From the NCBI RefSeq assembly GCF_963664735.1, contig NZ_OY761553.1, positions 2,681,303 through 2,745,302 of the forward strand: a DNA stretch of 64,000 bases, written 5' to 3'. Source of the stretch: an uncultured Cohaesibacter sp. GTDB lineage: Bacteria > Pseudomonadota > Alphaproteobacteria > Rhizobiales > Cohaesibacteraceae. Made by a program: the position numbers and the translations under genes. This document shows positions 43,198-52,562 of this stretch, piece after piece (the first letter of the stretch is position 1; each line of letters starts with the position of its first letter). The notes below the pieces were generated by a model. The model was not told the DNA's origin. It saw only the letters and a program-made list of their open reading frames with translations, and ran no database searches.

Positions 43198-44145
43198 TCA
43201 GACGATCAGATATTTCTCGATAATTGCAGCCAGAGCTTTTTCCTCGTCTTCCGTAGGTCGGGGAAACGGTTGACGTCCAAGCCCCACGCTATTGTCCATA
43301 AGATAAAGCAACTGCTTCACCCATAAAGGTTTGGGCCCGAGCGCAAGAAGATCTGATCTCAACTCGGACAGCAGCGCCTGCCATTTACGGGCTTCGCGGT
43401 TGCTGCCATTGGCAAATGTCTGGCAAAGATTGTTAAGGGTGCGCGGCAAGATATTGCCCAGATCGGCCATGCAGCCAGTCGCTCCCTTTGAGAGAGCTTC
43501 AAAGATCAATGCCTCCGAGCCAACATAATAATCGAACTTCAGATTGTCGTCCGCAATCTCCAGATAGGACTGCATCAGGCGCGGATCTGCGCCATCATCC
43601 TTGATGCCCCGAATGTTTTCGTGCTCGGCCAGTTGTTCAACCAGAGAAGAGGACAAGGTGCGCATGGCTATCGCAGGCGCATTGTAAAGATAAATCGGTA
43701 TCGGAAGACTATCGGCCACCTTTGTGTAGTGCTGCGAGATATCAGCATCCGAGCATGTAACAAAATAGGGCGGCAAGACGGTAACGCCGTCCACCCCTAA
43801 CCCTGCAATGTCTTTACCAACCAATATGGACTGATAAGTCGAGGGCATGCCGATGTTGGCAAACACCTTCACGCGTCCGTCGGCTTCTTCGACGATCTCG
43901 GCACAAAGGCGAACCTTTTCAGCATGCGTCAGGCAAGCGAAATCGCCTTGCGTATCGCAAACCAGAAGATTGTTGCCAAATCCAATTTGTCGACGCACCT
44001 GATTTCTAACCGCAGAATAGTTGATTGTATCATCGCAGTTAAAGCAGGTGACCATGGCGACGAATGCCTCTGCCTGATTGGATCTTTGGCTCGTCTCGGG
44101 CTTCCTTTTCAGAGCCATTTTCCGGGATATACGAAGATCTTCCAT
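43198..44145 (-). CDS. Dihydrodipicolinate synthase/N-acetylneuraminate lyase family protein
   Basis: A class I aldolase-type protein of 315 residues. The Schiff-base lysine is in NIRGIKDDG and the catalytic Tyr in IYLYNAPA. The usual GTTGE loop of this family is replaced by LVCDTQGDFACL, so the carboxylate/hydroxyl recognition differs from DapA and NanA. Such enzymes release or add pyruvate. It is the last gene of the sigma-54-controlled ABC operon, after a DUF1537 kinase. It may cleave a keto acid, possibly phosphorylated, into pyruvate plus an aldehyde. The start is uncertain; an ATG at 44118 is an alternative. No homologous pathway is recognised. Confidence 0.85.
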   Translation of the reverse strand: MEDLRISRKMALKRKPETSQRSNQAEAFVAMVTCFNCDDTINYSAVRNQVRRQIGFGNNLLVCDTQGDFACLTHAEKVRLCAEIVEEADGRVKVFANIGMPSTYQSILVGKDIAGLGVDGVTVLPPYFVTCSDADISQHYTKVADSLPIPIYLYNAPAIAMRTLSSSLVEQLAEHENIRGIKDDGADPRLMQSYLEIADDNLKFDYYVGSEALIFEALSKGATGCMADLGNILPRTLNNLCQTFANGSNREARKWQALLSELRSDLLALGPKPLWVKQLLYLMDNSVGLGRQPFPRPTEDEEKALAAIIEKYLIV

Positions 44146-44159
44146 CTTTTTGGTCTTTA

Positions 44160-45452
44160 CTATGTCAAGTTACGAGCCTTAGCTTGAATGTCGAGAAGAA
44201 CGGCCTCGTTGCCAAATCCTCCAGCTTTGGAAATAAACCATTGCGTATCCACCTTCTCGGACTGGCAGGCGCCTAGGACAACGCCGGGCATTATCTCATC
44301 GGAGAGATCGATCGCGGCTACTCCAAGGGTGGAAGCAACGGCGATTGCCGTTTCCCCGCCGGTACTGAAAACCGTTTTGAAATGATATTGCTGGCACAAC
44401 GCAAGGGCTGCTTGCCCTATGAGTGAGGCTATGCGTGCGCCCTCCTCTTTTGTGACCCTTGGCGCAACGGCGCTGTTGTCCATGCGCAGCAAGATGTCCG
44501 AGGCGCTGCCCCCTTTGGCCTCGATCTGTTCGAAACAGAGCTTTGCCACATCGGCGTTTTGTGTATCCACCGGCAAAGTGATCGACACAAAGCCCCCCTT
44601 CGCCTCTGCCGCATCTGCTTGTCTGAGGGAAGGAGGGGCCAGGCTGCCCACGATCGCAAGCAACGGACCATCAAAGTGGGGGGCATCCGAAGCTTTAAAA
44701 ACCTCTTTACCTGTCTTTATTGATCCGGCCAGAGCCTTCGCAAAGCCGCCGGCTCCAACTGGTAGGCAATCTGTCTCCAGCACGGCTTCGGCAAGAGCTG
44801 ACAAATGGTTGTCGCAGGTTGCATCAGCGATAAGCAAACGCGCGCCCTTGTCAAGGTGAGAGCGAATTGTTGCCACCAGTGACGGCCGTCCAGCCTCGAT
44901 GTCTTCAATTGACAGCTTTTGGGAGGGCAGCGTGGTCTGGGCTCCGATCATGGCAGCAATTTCGGATGTCGCCAGCGGATGAAAAGGATCTTTGCCGATG
45001 TCTGTTTCATGCAAGGGCACCCCGAAAAGATAGATTTTGCCCTCAATGCAAGTCCGCCCAGTCTCTGGCATTGCGGTGCAGACGAGGGCTGCGGCCTTGC
45101 CGGTTGCTTCAAGGGCTGCCTCTATTTCTGCGCCGGGATTACCTCGCATGGTAGAGTCGATCTTTTTGTAGAAGCGTTCATATCCCTTCTGAATGCAAAA
45201 GCCGATGACGTCTTTGACTGCTCGCCTTGCCTCGTTAGGGGAAAGGAAGCGGGTTTCACTGTTGATTGAAATATTACCGTCCAACAGCTCTTGCAGGGAA
45301 AGACACTGGCGATGAAGAACAAGTTTAAGCTGTTTGCCAAGACGAGAAAAATGGACGCCGGAATCCCCTGCTCCTGTGAAATCATCTGCGATGATGGCCA
45401 GTTTATGATCCTCTTTCACGATTGCCCCCGCATTCTTTCCCGTTTCCTTCAA
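44160..45452 (-). CDS. Four-carbon acid sugar kinase family protein (DUF1537)
   Basis: A 430-residue kinase of the family that includes D-threonate/D-erythronate kinases DtnK and OtnK. N-terminal domain motifs: LAIIADDFTGAGDSG (residues 17-31) and FYKKIDSTMRGNPG (about 92-105); C-terminal nucleotide-binding motifs FSTGGETA and WFISKAGGFGNE. Known members phosphorylate acid sugars before decarboxylation or aldol cleavage. Here it is followed by a DapA-type lyase instead of the OtnC aldolase or PdxA2. It sits 24 bases after the BNR protein gene. Expected substrate: an aldonate or keto-acid derived from the imported compound. Confidence 0.9.
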   Translation of the reverse strand: MKETGKNAGAIVKEDHKLAIIADDFTGAGDSGVHFSRLGKQLKLVLHRQCLSLQELLDGNISINSETRFLSPNEARRAVKDVIGFCIQKGYERFYKKIDSTMRGNPGAEIEAALEATGKAAALVCTAMPETGRTCIEGKIYLFGVPLHETDIGKDPFHPLATSEIAAMIGAQTTLPSQKLSIEDIEAGRPSLVATIRSHLDKGARLLIADATCDNHLSALAEAVLETDCLPVGAGGFAKALAGSIKTGKEVFKASDAPHFDGPLLAIVGSLAPPSLRQADAAEAKGGFVSITLPVDTQNADVAKLCFEQIEAKGGSASDILLRMDNSAVAPRVTKEEGARIASLIGQAALALCQQYHFKTVFSTGGETAIAVASTLGVAAIDLSDEIMPGVVLGACQSEKVDTQWFISKAGGFGNEAVLLDIQAKARNLT

Positions 45453-45476
45453 TCGGCTCCCTAGAGCAAGCCACCC

Positions 45477-46550
45477 TCACACGCTTAGCGACACGTGTTT
45501 GATATAGTCGCGCAGATAGGAGTAGCTGATCTGCAACCGCCCATCGGACGTCTTTATGATTGATGGATAGGAATAATCGCCTCTAAAGGCCCCCTTCCTG
45601 TCGTGAGCGGACAACAATAGCGCATCCTCTTCGACAACGAGTTCCTCGGTCCAGCTTTTGCCAAGATCTGACGAGCTGGCGATAATGAGAGGATTGCGAG
45701 GCACGCCCCAGATGGCACTGTTTTCCGTCACTTCGCACTGGGCGAGAAAGGCTTCTTTGTCCTGCACCCAAGGTGGCACGGCACTTTCGCTCTCCCGCCC
45801 TGCCGCACTGATATGATTGTAGATGATCAACAAGCGGCCATCGTCGAGCTCGGTTGCCTGAATGGAGGAATTGTTGTTCGGCAGTGGCGTCGGTTCTGGC
45901 GCTGACCAGGTGATGCCCCCATCGTCCGAAACCGAGCGGAAGATATAATCAGCCTTGCGGCGGCGATAGAAGGCCACCTTGCAGCTGGGCAGGATATTCA
46001 TGTGAACACAGCCTTCACTGGCTGGCACCTCTGCAAGTGTCCAGCTTGCTCCGCCATCATGGGAAATCTGAACAAGAGAGCGATCATTACCAAACGCATT
46101 CTTCATGCTGGAAAACCAGATGGGCAAAAGGATCTTGCCATCAGGATTGACCACCGGCGGGTGGCGAATGAAGGTGCCTTCCCTATCGAACAAGGTTTCG
46201 ATAGGCCCCCATCTCACGCCCCCATCATCCGAGCGGCGTATACGGACAATCGCCGTTCCCTGATCAGTTTTCAGCTGAGCGGTATAAATCAGCCAGAGCT
46301 GACCGGAGGGCTGACAAAAGAGCGCCGGGTTCTGCTCCGAGCGATCCTCGTCATCGCTCATTTTGACCGCTTCGCTCCAGACACCAGCCGCCTTGTCGAA
46401 GCGGGCGAGATAGATGCTGATATCAGATGATCCCTCCATGCTTCCGCCAAACCAGGTGCACAGAAGATCGCCATTTGCCAACTCAAGTAGATTTGACGCA
46501 TGGTTGCTCAGGCATGGGGTTGGAATGGCTCTGCTTTCAACAATCTTCAT
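45477..46550 (-). CDS. Sialidase-like BNR/Asp-box repeat protein
   Basis: A 357-residue six-bladed beta-propeller of the exo-alpha-sialidase superfamily (BNR_2 type). Asp-box motifs (S-x-D-x-G-x-x-W) occur as SDDGGVRW, SHDGGASW, SDDGGITW and SSDLGKSW. The N-terminal NHASNLLELANGDLLCTWFG and the IRHPPVVNPDGKILLPIWF region are typical. There is no signal peptide after the ATG at 46550 (GTCAGGTG upstream), so it acts in the cytosol, after import. It may hydrolyse or modify a glycosidic or lactone-type bond in the ABC substrate. It lies 145 bases after the OppF-like gene. Specificity for sialic acid is not shown. Confidence 0.88.
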   Translation of the reverse strand: MKIVESRAIPTPCLSNHASNLLELANGDLLCTWFGGSMEGSSDISIYLARFDKAAGVWSEAVKMSDDEDRSEQNPALFCQPSGQLWLIYTAQLKTDQGTAIVRIRRSDDGGVRWGPIETLFDREGTFIRHPPVVNPDGKILLPIWFSSMKNAFGNDRSLVQISHDGGASWTLAEVPASEGCVHMNILPSCKVAFYRRRKADYIFRSVSDDGGITWSAPEPTPLPNNNSSIQATELDDGRLLIIYNHISAAGRESESAVPPWVQDKEAFLAQCEVTENSAIWGVPRNPLIIASSSDLGKSWTEELVVEEDALLLSAHDRKGAFRGDYSYPSIIKTSDGRLQISYSYLRDYIKHVSLSV

Positions 46551-46694
46551 GGCTACACCTGACATATTCATCAATTCCACCACGGCTAGGCGTGGCAAAA
46601 GGCACAAAGGGATCGTGGCACTGGCAAGGACGCTCAAGCCTTTGCCGGTGATGTGCTGATTTCATTTTCAAAGGGGAAGAGCCCCAAGCCGTAA

Positions 46695-47720
46695 TCAGGC
46701 CTCTTCCAATTCGTGGCTTTCTTCAAGCGCGATTTCCGCCAACCGCAAGCAGGCGACCTGATGGCCGTTGCCATGATCCTCCAGCTCTGGCACAGCCTTT
46801 GAACATGCATCGGTTGCGTAGGCACAGCGCGGGTGGAACCGACAACCGCTTGGCGGATCGATGGCGTTGGAAACATCTCCCTTGAGAATGACCCGCTGGC
46901 GTTGCCGTTCGATATCCGGATCCGCTTCCGGCACGGCAGACAGCAGCGCCTTGGTATAGGGATGCATGGGCCGACGGAAAAGCTCTGCCTTGTCCGCAAT
47001 TTCCATGATCTTGCCCAGATACATTACCGCAATTCGATCACTGATATGGCGGACCACGGCCAGATCATGGGCAATGAAGAGGTAGGTGAGATTGTACTTG
47101 TCCTGAATATCCATCAAGAGATTGATGATTTGTGCCTGAATGGATACATCCAACGCAGAAATCGGCTCGTCACAAACGATAAACTCCGGATCGCAGGCCA
47201 GCGCCCGAGCGATGCAGATTCTTTGGCGCTGTCCGCCCGAAAATTCGTGCGGATAGCGGTTTGCGACGTTGGGATTAAGTCCCACATCACGGATAAGCTG
47301 CGCGATCCGCCCCGGAATTTCCTTGTCCGGACAGATTTTATGAACCTTCATCGGTTCGGACAACGCCTCACCAATCGTCATGCGCGGGTTGAGCGTTGAG
47401 TATGGATCCTGAAAGACGATCTGGGCCCGCTTGCGCATTGTGCGCAATTCCGGTTTGGAAAGGGTGGCCAGATCGACCCCTTCAAATTCGACGCTTCCGG
47501 ACGTGGAACGATAGATTTGCAGGATCGTGTAGCCAGTCGTCGATTTGCCGCATCCGGACTCACCTACAAGCCCCAGGGTTTCGCCCTTGAATATATCGAA
47601 ACTGACGTCATCAATCGCATGGACAATCGCTTTTTCACTTCCGAAAGCGCCGATCTTGATGGGGAAATATTTGACAAGGTTCTTCACCTTGACCAATGGC
47701 TGTTTGGCTGCTTTGGTCAT
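46695..47720 (-). CDS. Peptide/oligosaccharide ABC transporter ATP-binding protein (OppF-like)
   Basis: A 341-residue ATPase of the Opp/Dpp type. Walker [10 protein letters not shown], signature FSGGQRQRI and Walker B IVCDEPISALDVS are present. The C-terminal oligopeptide/HPY extension has the cysteine-rich CRFHPRCAYATDAC motif of these proteins. Start overlaps the OppD stop by 4 bases, with GAGGGGG upstream. Together with OppD it powers the OppB-C channel. Because the downstream genes are glycan- and acid-sugar-type enzymes, the cargo is more likely an oligosaccharide or a conjugated acid than a peptide. Confidence 0.94.
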   Translation of the reverse strand: MTKAAKQPLVKVKNLVKYFPIKIGAFGSEKAIVHAIDDVSFDIFKGETLGLVGESGCGKSTTGYTILQIYRSTSGSVEFEGVDLATLSKPELRTMRKRAQIVFQDPYSTLNPRMTIGEALSEPMKVHKICPDKEIPGRIAQLIRDVGLNPNVANRYPHEFSGGQRQRICIARALACDPEFIVCDEPISALDVSIQAQIINLLMDIQDKYNLTYLFIAHDLAVVRHISDRIAVMYLGKIMEIADKAELFRRPMHPYTKALLSAVPEADPDIERQRQRVILKGDVSNAIDPPSGCRFHPRCAYATDACSKAVPELEDHGNGHQVACLRLAEIALEESHELEEA

Positions 47721-48736
47721 CGCACATCCCCCTCTTTGGTCTTTGCGCCCTCCCTGGTTATGTCAACCCAGCAGGCGATACGGTGTTTGGGATTGGCCCC
47801 TTCACCCGAAACCGGCTCAAGGTTTGGAATTTCCTTGGTGCACCGCTCCGTGCAATAGGCACAACGAGGCGCAAACGGGCAGCTTGTTGGTTCGACAAAC
47901 AGGTTTGGCGGGGCTCCGGCGATGGAGGGAAGCCGGCTACCGGCTTCGGTCTTGATGCTCGGGATCGATTTGAGCAATCCGATTGTGTAGGGATGGCGTG
48001 GTGATTTGTATATCTCATCAATCGGGGCTTCTTCCACCACGCTGCCGCCATACATCACCATGATGCGATCCACCATGCCCGCCAGCAGGCTGAGGTCATG
48101 GGTGATCCAGATGATCGACATGTTGAGCTTTTCACGCAGTTCCTTGACCAGCTCCACGATCTGGGCCTGAATGGTCACGTCGAGCGCTGTGGTCGGTTCG
48201 TCGGCAATCACCAGTTCAGGCTCGCCGAGCAGGGCCATGGCGATCATCACCCGCTGGCGCATGCCGCCCGAAAGCTGATGGGGATATTCATGCAAGCGAT
48301 GCTCGCTGTTGGAAATCCCCACCAGATCGAGATATTTGGCGGCCTGCTTCATGGCATCGGCCCGGCTCATCTTCTTGTGATAGATGATGCCTTCACAAAG
48401 CTGTGCTCCAATCTTCATGAAGGGATTGAGCGAGGTCATAGGGTCCTGAAAGATCATGCCGACCTTGGAGCCGCGCACCATGTTGATGTCGTGCGCGCTG
48501 GCCTTGGCCAGGTCCGTTCCTTCCAGCAGCACCTCTCCGTCTGTGATCTGGGCCGCTGGTGGCAGCAGTTTGATGAGGCTCATCATCGATACGCTTTTGC
48601 CGCAACCGGATTCACCGACCACTCCGAGCATTTCCCCCTTGTCGAGGGTAAAGGAAACACCGTTTACCGCGTAAAGATAGCCATTGCGCACCTTGAAGCG
48701 CGTATGCAGGTTTTTCACTTCCAAAAGTTTGGTCAA
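47717..48736 (-). CDS. Peptide/oligosaccharide ABC transporter ATP-binding protein (OppD-like)
   Basis: A 339-residue ATPase with Walker A GESGCGKS, signature LSGGMRQRV, Walker [15 protein letters not shown] and the C-terminal [14 protein letters not shown] motif. It starts with TTG at 48736, preceded by a strong GGGAGGG site, and ends in a 4-base overlap with OppF. Partner of OppF and of the permeases OppB and OppC. The family transports peptides, nickel, oligosaccharides and opines; substrate is set by the binding protein. Confidence 0.94.
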   Translation of the reverse strand: MTKLLEVKNLHTRFKVRNGYLYAVNGVSFTLDKGEMLGVVGESGCGKSVSMMSLIKLLPPAAQITDGEVLLEGTDLAKASAHDINMVRGSKVGMIFQDPMTSLNPFMKIGAQLCEGIIYHKKMSRADAMKQAAKYLDLVGISNSEHRLHEYPHQLSGGMRQRVMIAMALLGEPELVIADEPTTALDVTIQAQIVELVKELREKLNMSIIWITHDLSLLAGMVDRIMVMYGGSVVEEAPIDEIYKSPRHPYTIGLLKSIPSIKTEAGSRLPSIAGAPPNLFVEPTSCPFAPRCAYCTERCTKEIPNLEPVSGEGANPKHRIACWVDITREGAKTKEGDVR

Positions 48737-48767
48737 AGCGCCCTCCCTTTAGCTGTTCGTTGTTTCT

Positions 48768-49721
48768 CTATTTCCATTGCCGCGGGTTGAGCGCATCGTT
48801 GAGGCCGTCGCCAAGGAAACTGAAGGCGATGGTGACCAACGCAAGCACTGCGGCAGGCGCTGCGAGAATGTGCGGATAGAGCTGCCAGACGCGCAAACCA
48901 TCCGAAATCATGTTGCCCCAGCTGGGGATTGGAGGACGCACGCCAACACCGAGGAACGAGAAGGACGATTCAAACACCATGGCTTCCCCAAGGGCGGCGC
49001 TGATATAGACGATGATCGGGCCGATGGAATTTGGAATGACATATTTCCAGACGATCTTGGCCGTCGGCACACCAATGGCCTCGGCGGCCAACACATAGTT
49101 CTTGTTGCGTACCGACATGATCTGACCACGAATGATGCGGGCAGCCTTTGGCCACTTGATGAGGGCAAGCGAGCCGAACACCAGAACGAAGTCCACCAGA
49201 ATGGTATTCCGATAAAAGGCGTTGCCCGTAAGCAGGAATTGCTCATCCATCCAGTTGACCAGCCTCGGCTTCATCGAGACGTTGATGACGATCACCAGCA
49301 GCAGGGATGGCACCGACATGGTGATGTCGATGAGCCAGACGATGAAGGCATCGATCTTGCCACCGAAATAGCCCCCCAGAGAGCCCATGAAAATGCCGAT
49401 GACCAGGCTGAGCAAGGTGGTTGAAAAGGCGACGATTACGGCGGTTCTTGCGCCATAGATCACACGGCTCATGATATCGCGCCCCAGATCATCGGTGCCG
49501 AACCAATGGACCAGACTTGGTGCCTGATTGCGCGCATGCAAATCCTGCGACAGGAAGTCATAAGGCGTGATATAGGGGCCGAAAATGGCGATGAAAAACA
49601 GGAACAGCACGAGCAGCATGCCCACAACGGCCAGCTTGTTGGCCATCAACCGGTCAAACGCATCCTTGGCCAGACTGAATTGCTTTTCTTCCTGTTGCAG
49701 CTCAAGCGTATTGTCCGTCAT
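48768..49721 (-). CDS. ABC transporter permease (OppC-like)
   Basis: A 317-residue inner-membrane permease with an N-terminal cytosolic segment, the OppC-N helix (KLAVVGMLLVLFLFFIAIFG, about residues 30-50) and five further helices. The EAA-type loop contacting the ATPase is LAAEAIGVPTAKIVWKYVIPN. Its ATG is fused to the OppB stop (TAATG at 49719-49723), showing coupling. The usual length is about 300, so it is complete. Confidence 0.94.
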   Translation of the reverse strand: MTDNTLELQQEEKQFSLAKDAFDRLMANKLAVVGMLLVLFLFFIAIFGPYITPYDFLSQDLHARNQAPSLVHWFGTDDLGRDIMSRVIYGARTAVIVAFSTTLLSLVIGIFMGSLGGYFGGKIDAFIVWLIDITMSVPSLLLVIVINVSMKPRLVNWMDEQFLLTGNAFYRNTILVDFVLVFGSLALIKWPKAARIIRGQIMSVRNKNYVLAAEAIGVPTAKIVWKYVIPNSIGPIIVYISAALGEAMVFESSFSFLGVGVRPPIPSWGNMISDGLRVWQLYPHILAAPAAVLALVTIAFSFLGDGLNDALNPRQWK

Positions 49722-50677
49722 TATTCGTCTCCCGTCTTTTTGGCTGCGGCGCGGGGGTCAAGCAGCGGATAGGAAATATCAACCAGCAGGTTGGAGGCCA
49801 TGACCACCGTCGAGAAGATCAACACGATCGCGAGAATGACCGGATAGTCCGAGGTCTTGATTGCGGTTTCGGTGAGGCGGCCAAGGCCGGGAAGCCCGAA
49901 GACCTTTTCAATAAGAATGGAGTTGTTGAGCGTGGCAATCACCAGAAGGCCAATCTGGCTGACAACAGGCGTCAGCACCGGTCGCATGATGTGCTTGACC
50001 ACGACCTGATAGTTCGGAATACCCTTGGCTCGCGCGGTGCGCACATAATCCTCGCTGAGCACTTCAAGCACCCCAGCACGCGCCTGTCGAATGATCAGCG
50101 CCATCGGGTTGAGCCCCAGTACCAACAGGGGAACAATCACCTTGAAACTGAACAGGCCAGACCAGCCGTAAGGCACGTCCATATCCATGACCAGCACGAG
50201 AAAGACGATGATCAGGGGACCGGCAACAAACACCGGAATACCCCATACGATGAGCGCGAAACCCACGATCAGGTTATCCAGAAGCTTGTTCTGGTTGAGC
50301 GCGGCAATCACACCCAGAATGATGCCAACGATGGAGAGCAGGAAAATCGCGGTAAGCCCGATTTTCAGGGTTACCGGAAGCGCTGCGTTTATCATCGAGT
50401 TGACAGAGCGTCCGGAAACCAGCGAGTTGCCAAAATTTCCGTGCGCTATATTACCAAGATAATCTACGAACTGAACCAGAAACGGCCGGTTCAGTCCTGC
50501 GGCATCCCTGATGGCTTCAACCCTGTCTGGATCATAAGCAACATCGCCTGGGGCCTGCAGGAAGATAAGCTTGATCGGATCGCCAGCTCCAAAGAACACA
50601 AGAGCGTAGATCAACAGAAGAAGAATAAATACCGAGGGAATCCACTTCAGAAGTCGGAATAAGATGTAGCGTCCCAT
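49721..50677 (-). CDS. ABC transporter permease (OppB-like)
   Basis: A 318-residue permease with the OppB N-terminus (GRYILFRLLKWIPSVFILLL), six helices and the EAA loop YVRTARAKGIPNYQVVVKHIMRP. An AAGGA site precedes the ATG. It follows the solute-binding protein gene by 76 bases with an inverted repeat between them. It forms the channel with OppC. Confidence 0.94.
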   Translation of the reverse strand: MGRYILFRLLKWIPSVFILLLLIYALVFFGAGDPIKLIFLQAPGDVAYDPDRVEAIRDAAGLNRPFLVQFVDYLGNIAHGNFGNSLVSGRSVNSMINAALPVTLKIGLTAIFLLSIVGIILGVIAALNQNKLLDNLIVGFALIVWGIPVFVAGPLIIVFLVLVMDMDVPYGWSGLFSFKVIVPLLVLGLNPMALIIRQARAGVLEVLSEDYVRTARAKGIPNYQVVVKHIMRPVLTPVVSQIGLLVIATLNNSILIEKVFGLPGLGRLTETAIKTSDYPVILAIVLIFSTVVMASNLLVDISYPLLDPRAAAKKTGDE

Positions 50678-50708
50678 ATCAAGTCATCCTTGCGAATTCG
50701 GGAAAAAA

Positions 50709-50739
50709 GGACGGGAAGTGAGACCACCACGACCCGTCC
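50709..50739 (-). other. Intercistronic inverted repeat after the ABC binding-protein gene
   Basis: GGACGGG (50709-50715) and CCCGTCC (50733-50739) form a 7-bp stem with a 17-base loop, between the solute-binding protein and OppB. No T run follows. It parallels the dctP-dctQ hairpins of the TRAP operons. Confidence 0.5.
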
Positions 50740-50753
50740 AGGCTCGCCGTCCC

Positions 50754-52373
50754 TTACGGACGTTTTGCTTCGTCGATTGTTACATTCCATGGCTCGATGA
50801 CCTGCCAGTCATCGTTCTTGTCGAAATTGAGGACCCAAGGCATGGCCCATTTCGACATTACGTCGTAATAGTAAGGAATGTAGGTCCAGTCTTCGCGGAA
50901 GAGACCTTGTGCTTCCTGAGCAAGTTTGATGCGAGCTGGATCTTTCACACCCTTGACGGATGCTTCTTCGAGCAGGGCATCAATCTTGTCATTTTTGTAA
51001 CCGCCCAGTTTGTTGCGGGCGTTACCGGATTTCGAGTAAATCGAACCCATCAGGTAGGAAACTGCATCAGGAACACGTGTGCCGACATCGTCACGGAAGA
51101 TCTGAACGCTCTTCTGGTCAGGACCGGAATAGGTTTCGATTGCAGGTTTCATTTCGATACCCTGAATGCCAAGTATCTTGCGCCATTGTTCAGCGATATA
51201 CTGGGCAGCGGCTTCATGGGTCGGGGTGGAAATACCGACGAACATGATTTTTGGCAGACGGTTTGCATCCTTGTATTTGGATGCGGCCAGAGCAGCTTTG
51301 GCAGCTTCCGGATCATATGGATATTTCTTGAAATCAGGATCTACGCCGGGGACCTTGTTCAGGATCTGTGACGCAGCGGTAAACGGTCCATCAGGGAAAG
51401 CTGCGAGAGCCAGCTCTTCAGGATTGACCGACATGATCAGGGCTTTGCGAACGTTAATGTCGTCCATTGGAGGTTTCTTGGCATTGATCCAGAATTGCTG
51501 ACCTTTTGCCAGAGCCGGGCCACCAAGGAAATCGGCACCAAGGTCCTGAATGATGGTTGGCGTGATGAGCTCGGTGTGGGCATCCATTGTGCCGCGTTTG
51601 AGCATCAGCGTTGCAGTGCTGGCGTCAGCAACCGTCGTCAGGACGATTTTTTCCAGTTTCGGTTTCGGGCCGAAGAAATTCGGGTTTGGAACAAGGGTCA
51701 GGATGCCTTGGTCAAGGTCCATGGTTTCAGGCATGAACGGACCGGAAACGACGACGCCATTCTGTGGCATCCACCAGTCGGATTTTTCATTGCCATTCTC
51801 GTCCTGAGCCTGAGAGATCTTGACCGGAGCGATCAGGGCTGTTGCGATTTTCTGATCAAAGATCGGGTCAGCACTTGCAAGTTTGACGGCAACGGTTGCT
51901 TCGTCCTTGATTTCAAGCCCCGTCATATCCTTGGCTTTGCCAACCACAACATCGTTGAAGCCTTCAACCCCCCCCAGAAACAGGTTGACGCGAGCATGTT
52001 TGGTTGCCGGACGGGCGGACAGGTTCCATGTGCCAACAACATCTTCAGCTGTGATTTTTGAGCCATCAGACCAGACGGCATCCGGATTAACATGCAGGGT
52101 CCAGTTGACATAGCTGTCATCGGACTCAACACTTGAAAGAACGTAAGGGGTCAGCTTGCCGTCCTTGTCGAAATACATTGGTGCAGCCCAGCTCAAAGAT
52201 TGCCAACGCGCTGCGTGTCCTCCTCCCTGAAGGGGCGACCAGTTCTGCTGCAGAACCGGATGCGCAATATTAAGCACCTGGCCGCCTTCGGCTGATGCCG
52301 TGCCGCTTTGCAGCGGTGTCAGCCCGAGCACTGCGAGCCCGAGCAAAAGGACTTTGAAAAGATCCTTTTTCAT
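50754..52373 (-). CDS. ABC transporter substrate-binding protein, family 5
   Basis: A 539-residue periplasmic protein. Signal peptide MKKDLFKVLLLGLAVLGLTP with cleavage near the TASAEGG site (about residue 28). The mature chain has the SBP_bac_5 layout: NWTLHVNPDAVWSDGSKITAEDVVGTW, then a long C-terminal lobe ending with DWTYIPYYYDVMSKW. GAGAGGAG precedes the ATG. It is the first gene of the operon and lies about 60 bases downstream of a sigma-54 promoter. The family binds peptides and also sugars and opines; the ligand is unknown. Confidence 0.94.
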   Translation of the reverse strand: MKKDLFKVLLLGLAVLGLTPLQSGTASAEGGQVLNIAHPVLQQNWSPLQGGGHAARWQSLSWAAPMYFDKDGKLTPYVLSSVESDDSYVNWTLHVNPDAVWSDGSKITAEDVVGTWNLSARPATKHARVNLFLGGVEGFNDVVVGKAKDMTGLEIKDEATVAVKLASADPIFDQKIATALIAPVKISQAQDENGNEKSDWWMPQNGVVVSGPFMPETMDLDQGILTLVPNPNFFGPKPKLEKIVLTTVADASTATLMLKRGTMDAHTELITPTIIQDLGADFLGGPALAKGQQFWINAKKPPMDDINVRKALIMSVNPEELALAAFPDGPFTAASQILNKVPGVDPDFKKYPYDPEAAKAALAASKYKDANRLPKIMFVGISTPTHEAAAQYIAEQWRKILGIQGIEMKPAIETYSGPDQKSVQIFRDDVGTRVPDAVSYLMGSIYSKSGNARNKLGGYKNDKIDALLEEASVKGVKDPARIKLAQEAQGLFREDWTYIPYYYDVMSKWAMPWVLNFDKNDDWQVIEPWNVTIDEAKRP

Positions 52374-52442
52374 CTAGTTGTCTCCTCTCATTTCAACTTC
52401 GTATAAGCAATGGCGTTCTTGAATGCGCCTTAACGAAAAATT

Positions 52443-52458
52443 TGCAATTCGCATGCCA
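52443..52458 (-). promoter_or_regulatory. Sigma-54 (-24/-12) promoter of the ABC-BNR operon
   Basis: Read on the minus strand this is TGGCATGCGAATTGCA. It matches the consensus TGGCACG-N4-TTGCA at all fixed positions but one, with exactly 10 bases between the GG and GC doublets. The start site would be near 52432, about 60 bases before the binding-protein ATG. A sigma-54 activator gene lies divergently next to it. Confidence 0.85.
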
Positions 52459-52545
52459 CCAGCACAACTAACTGATTTATATTGATTATTTTTTCTCTAT
52501 ACGAATTTTTCCCAAATGCCCGGTGTCGAAATTTGCACTAATTGT

Positions 52546-52562
52546 TGATGCATGATGCATCA
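52546..52562. promoter_or_regulatory. Candidate upstream activating sequence for the sigma-54 activator
   Basis: TGATGCA-TGA-TGCATCA is a perfect 7-bp inverted repeat with a 3-base spacer. It lies about 115-130 bases upstream of the inferred sigma-54 start site, the usual enhancer distance, and 66 bases before the activator's own start, so it could also mediate autoregulation. Confidence 0.65.

Noticed and set aside
45477-46550. Secreted sialidase with a sialic-acid nan operon
   Set aside because: No signal peptide after the supported start, no nanK, nanE or nagA-type genes, and the DapA-family protein lacks the usual GTTGE loop of sialate lyases.
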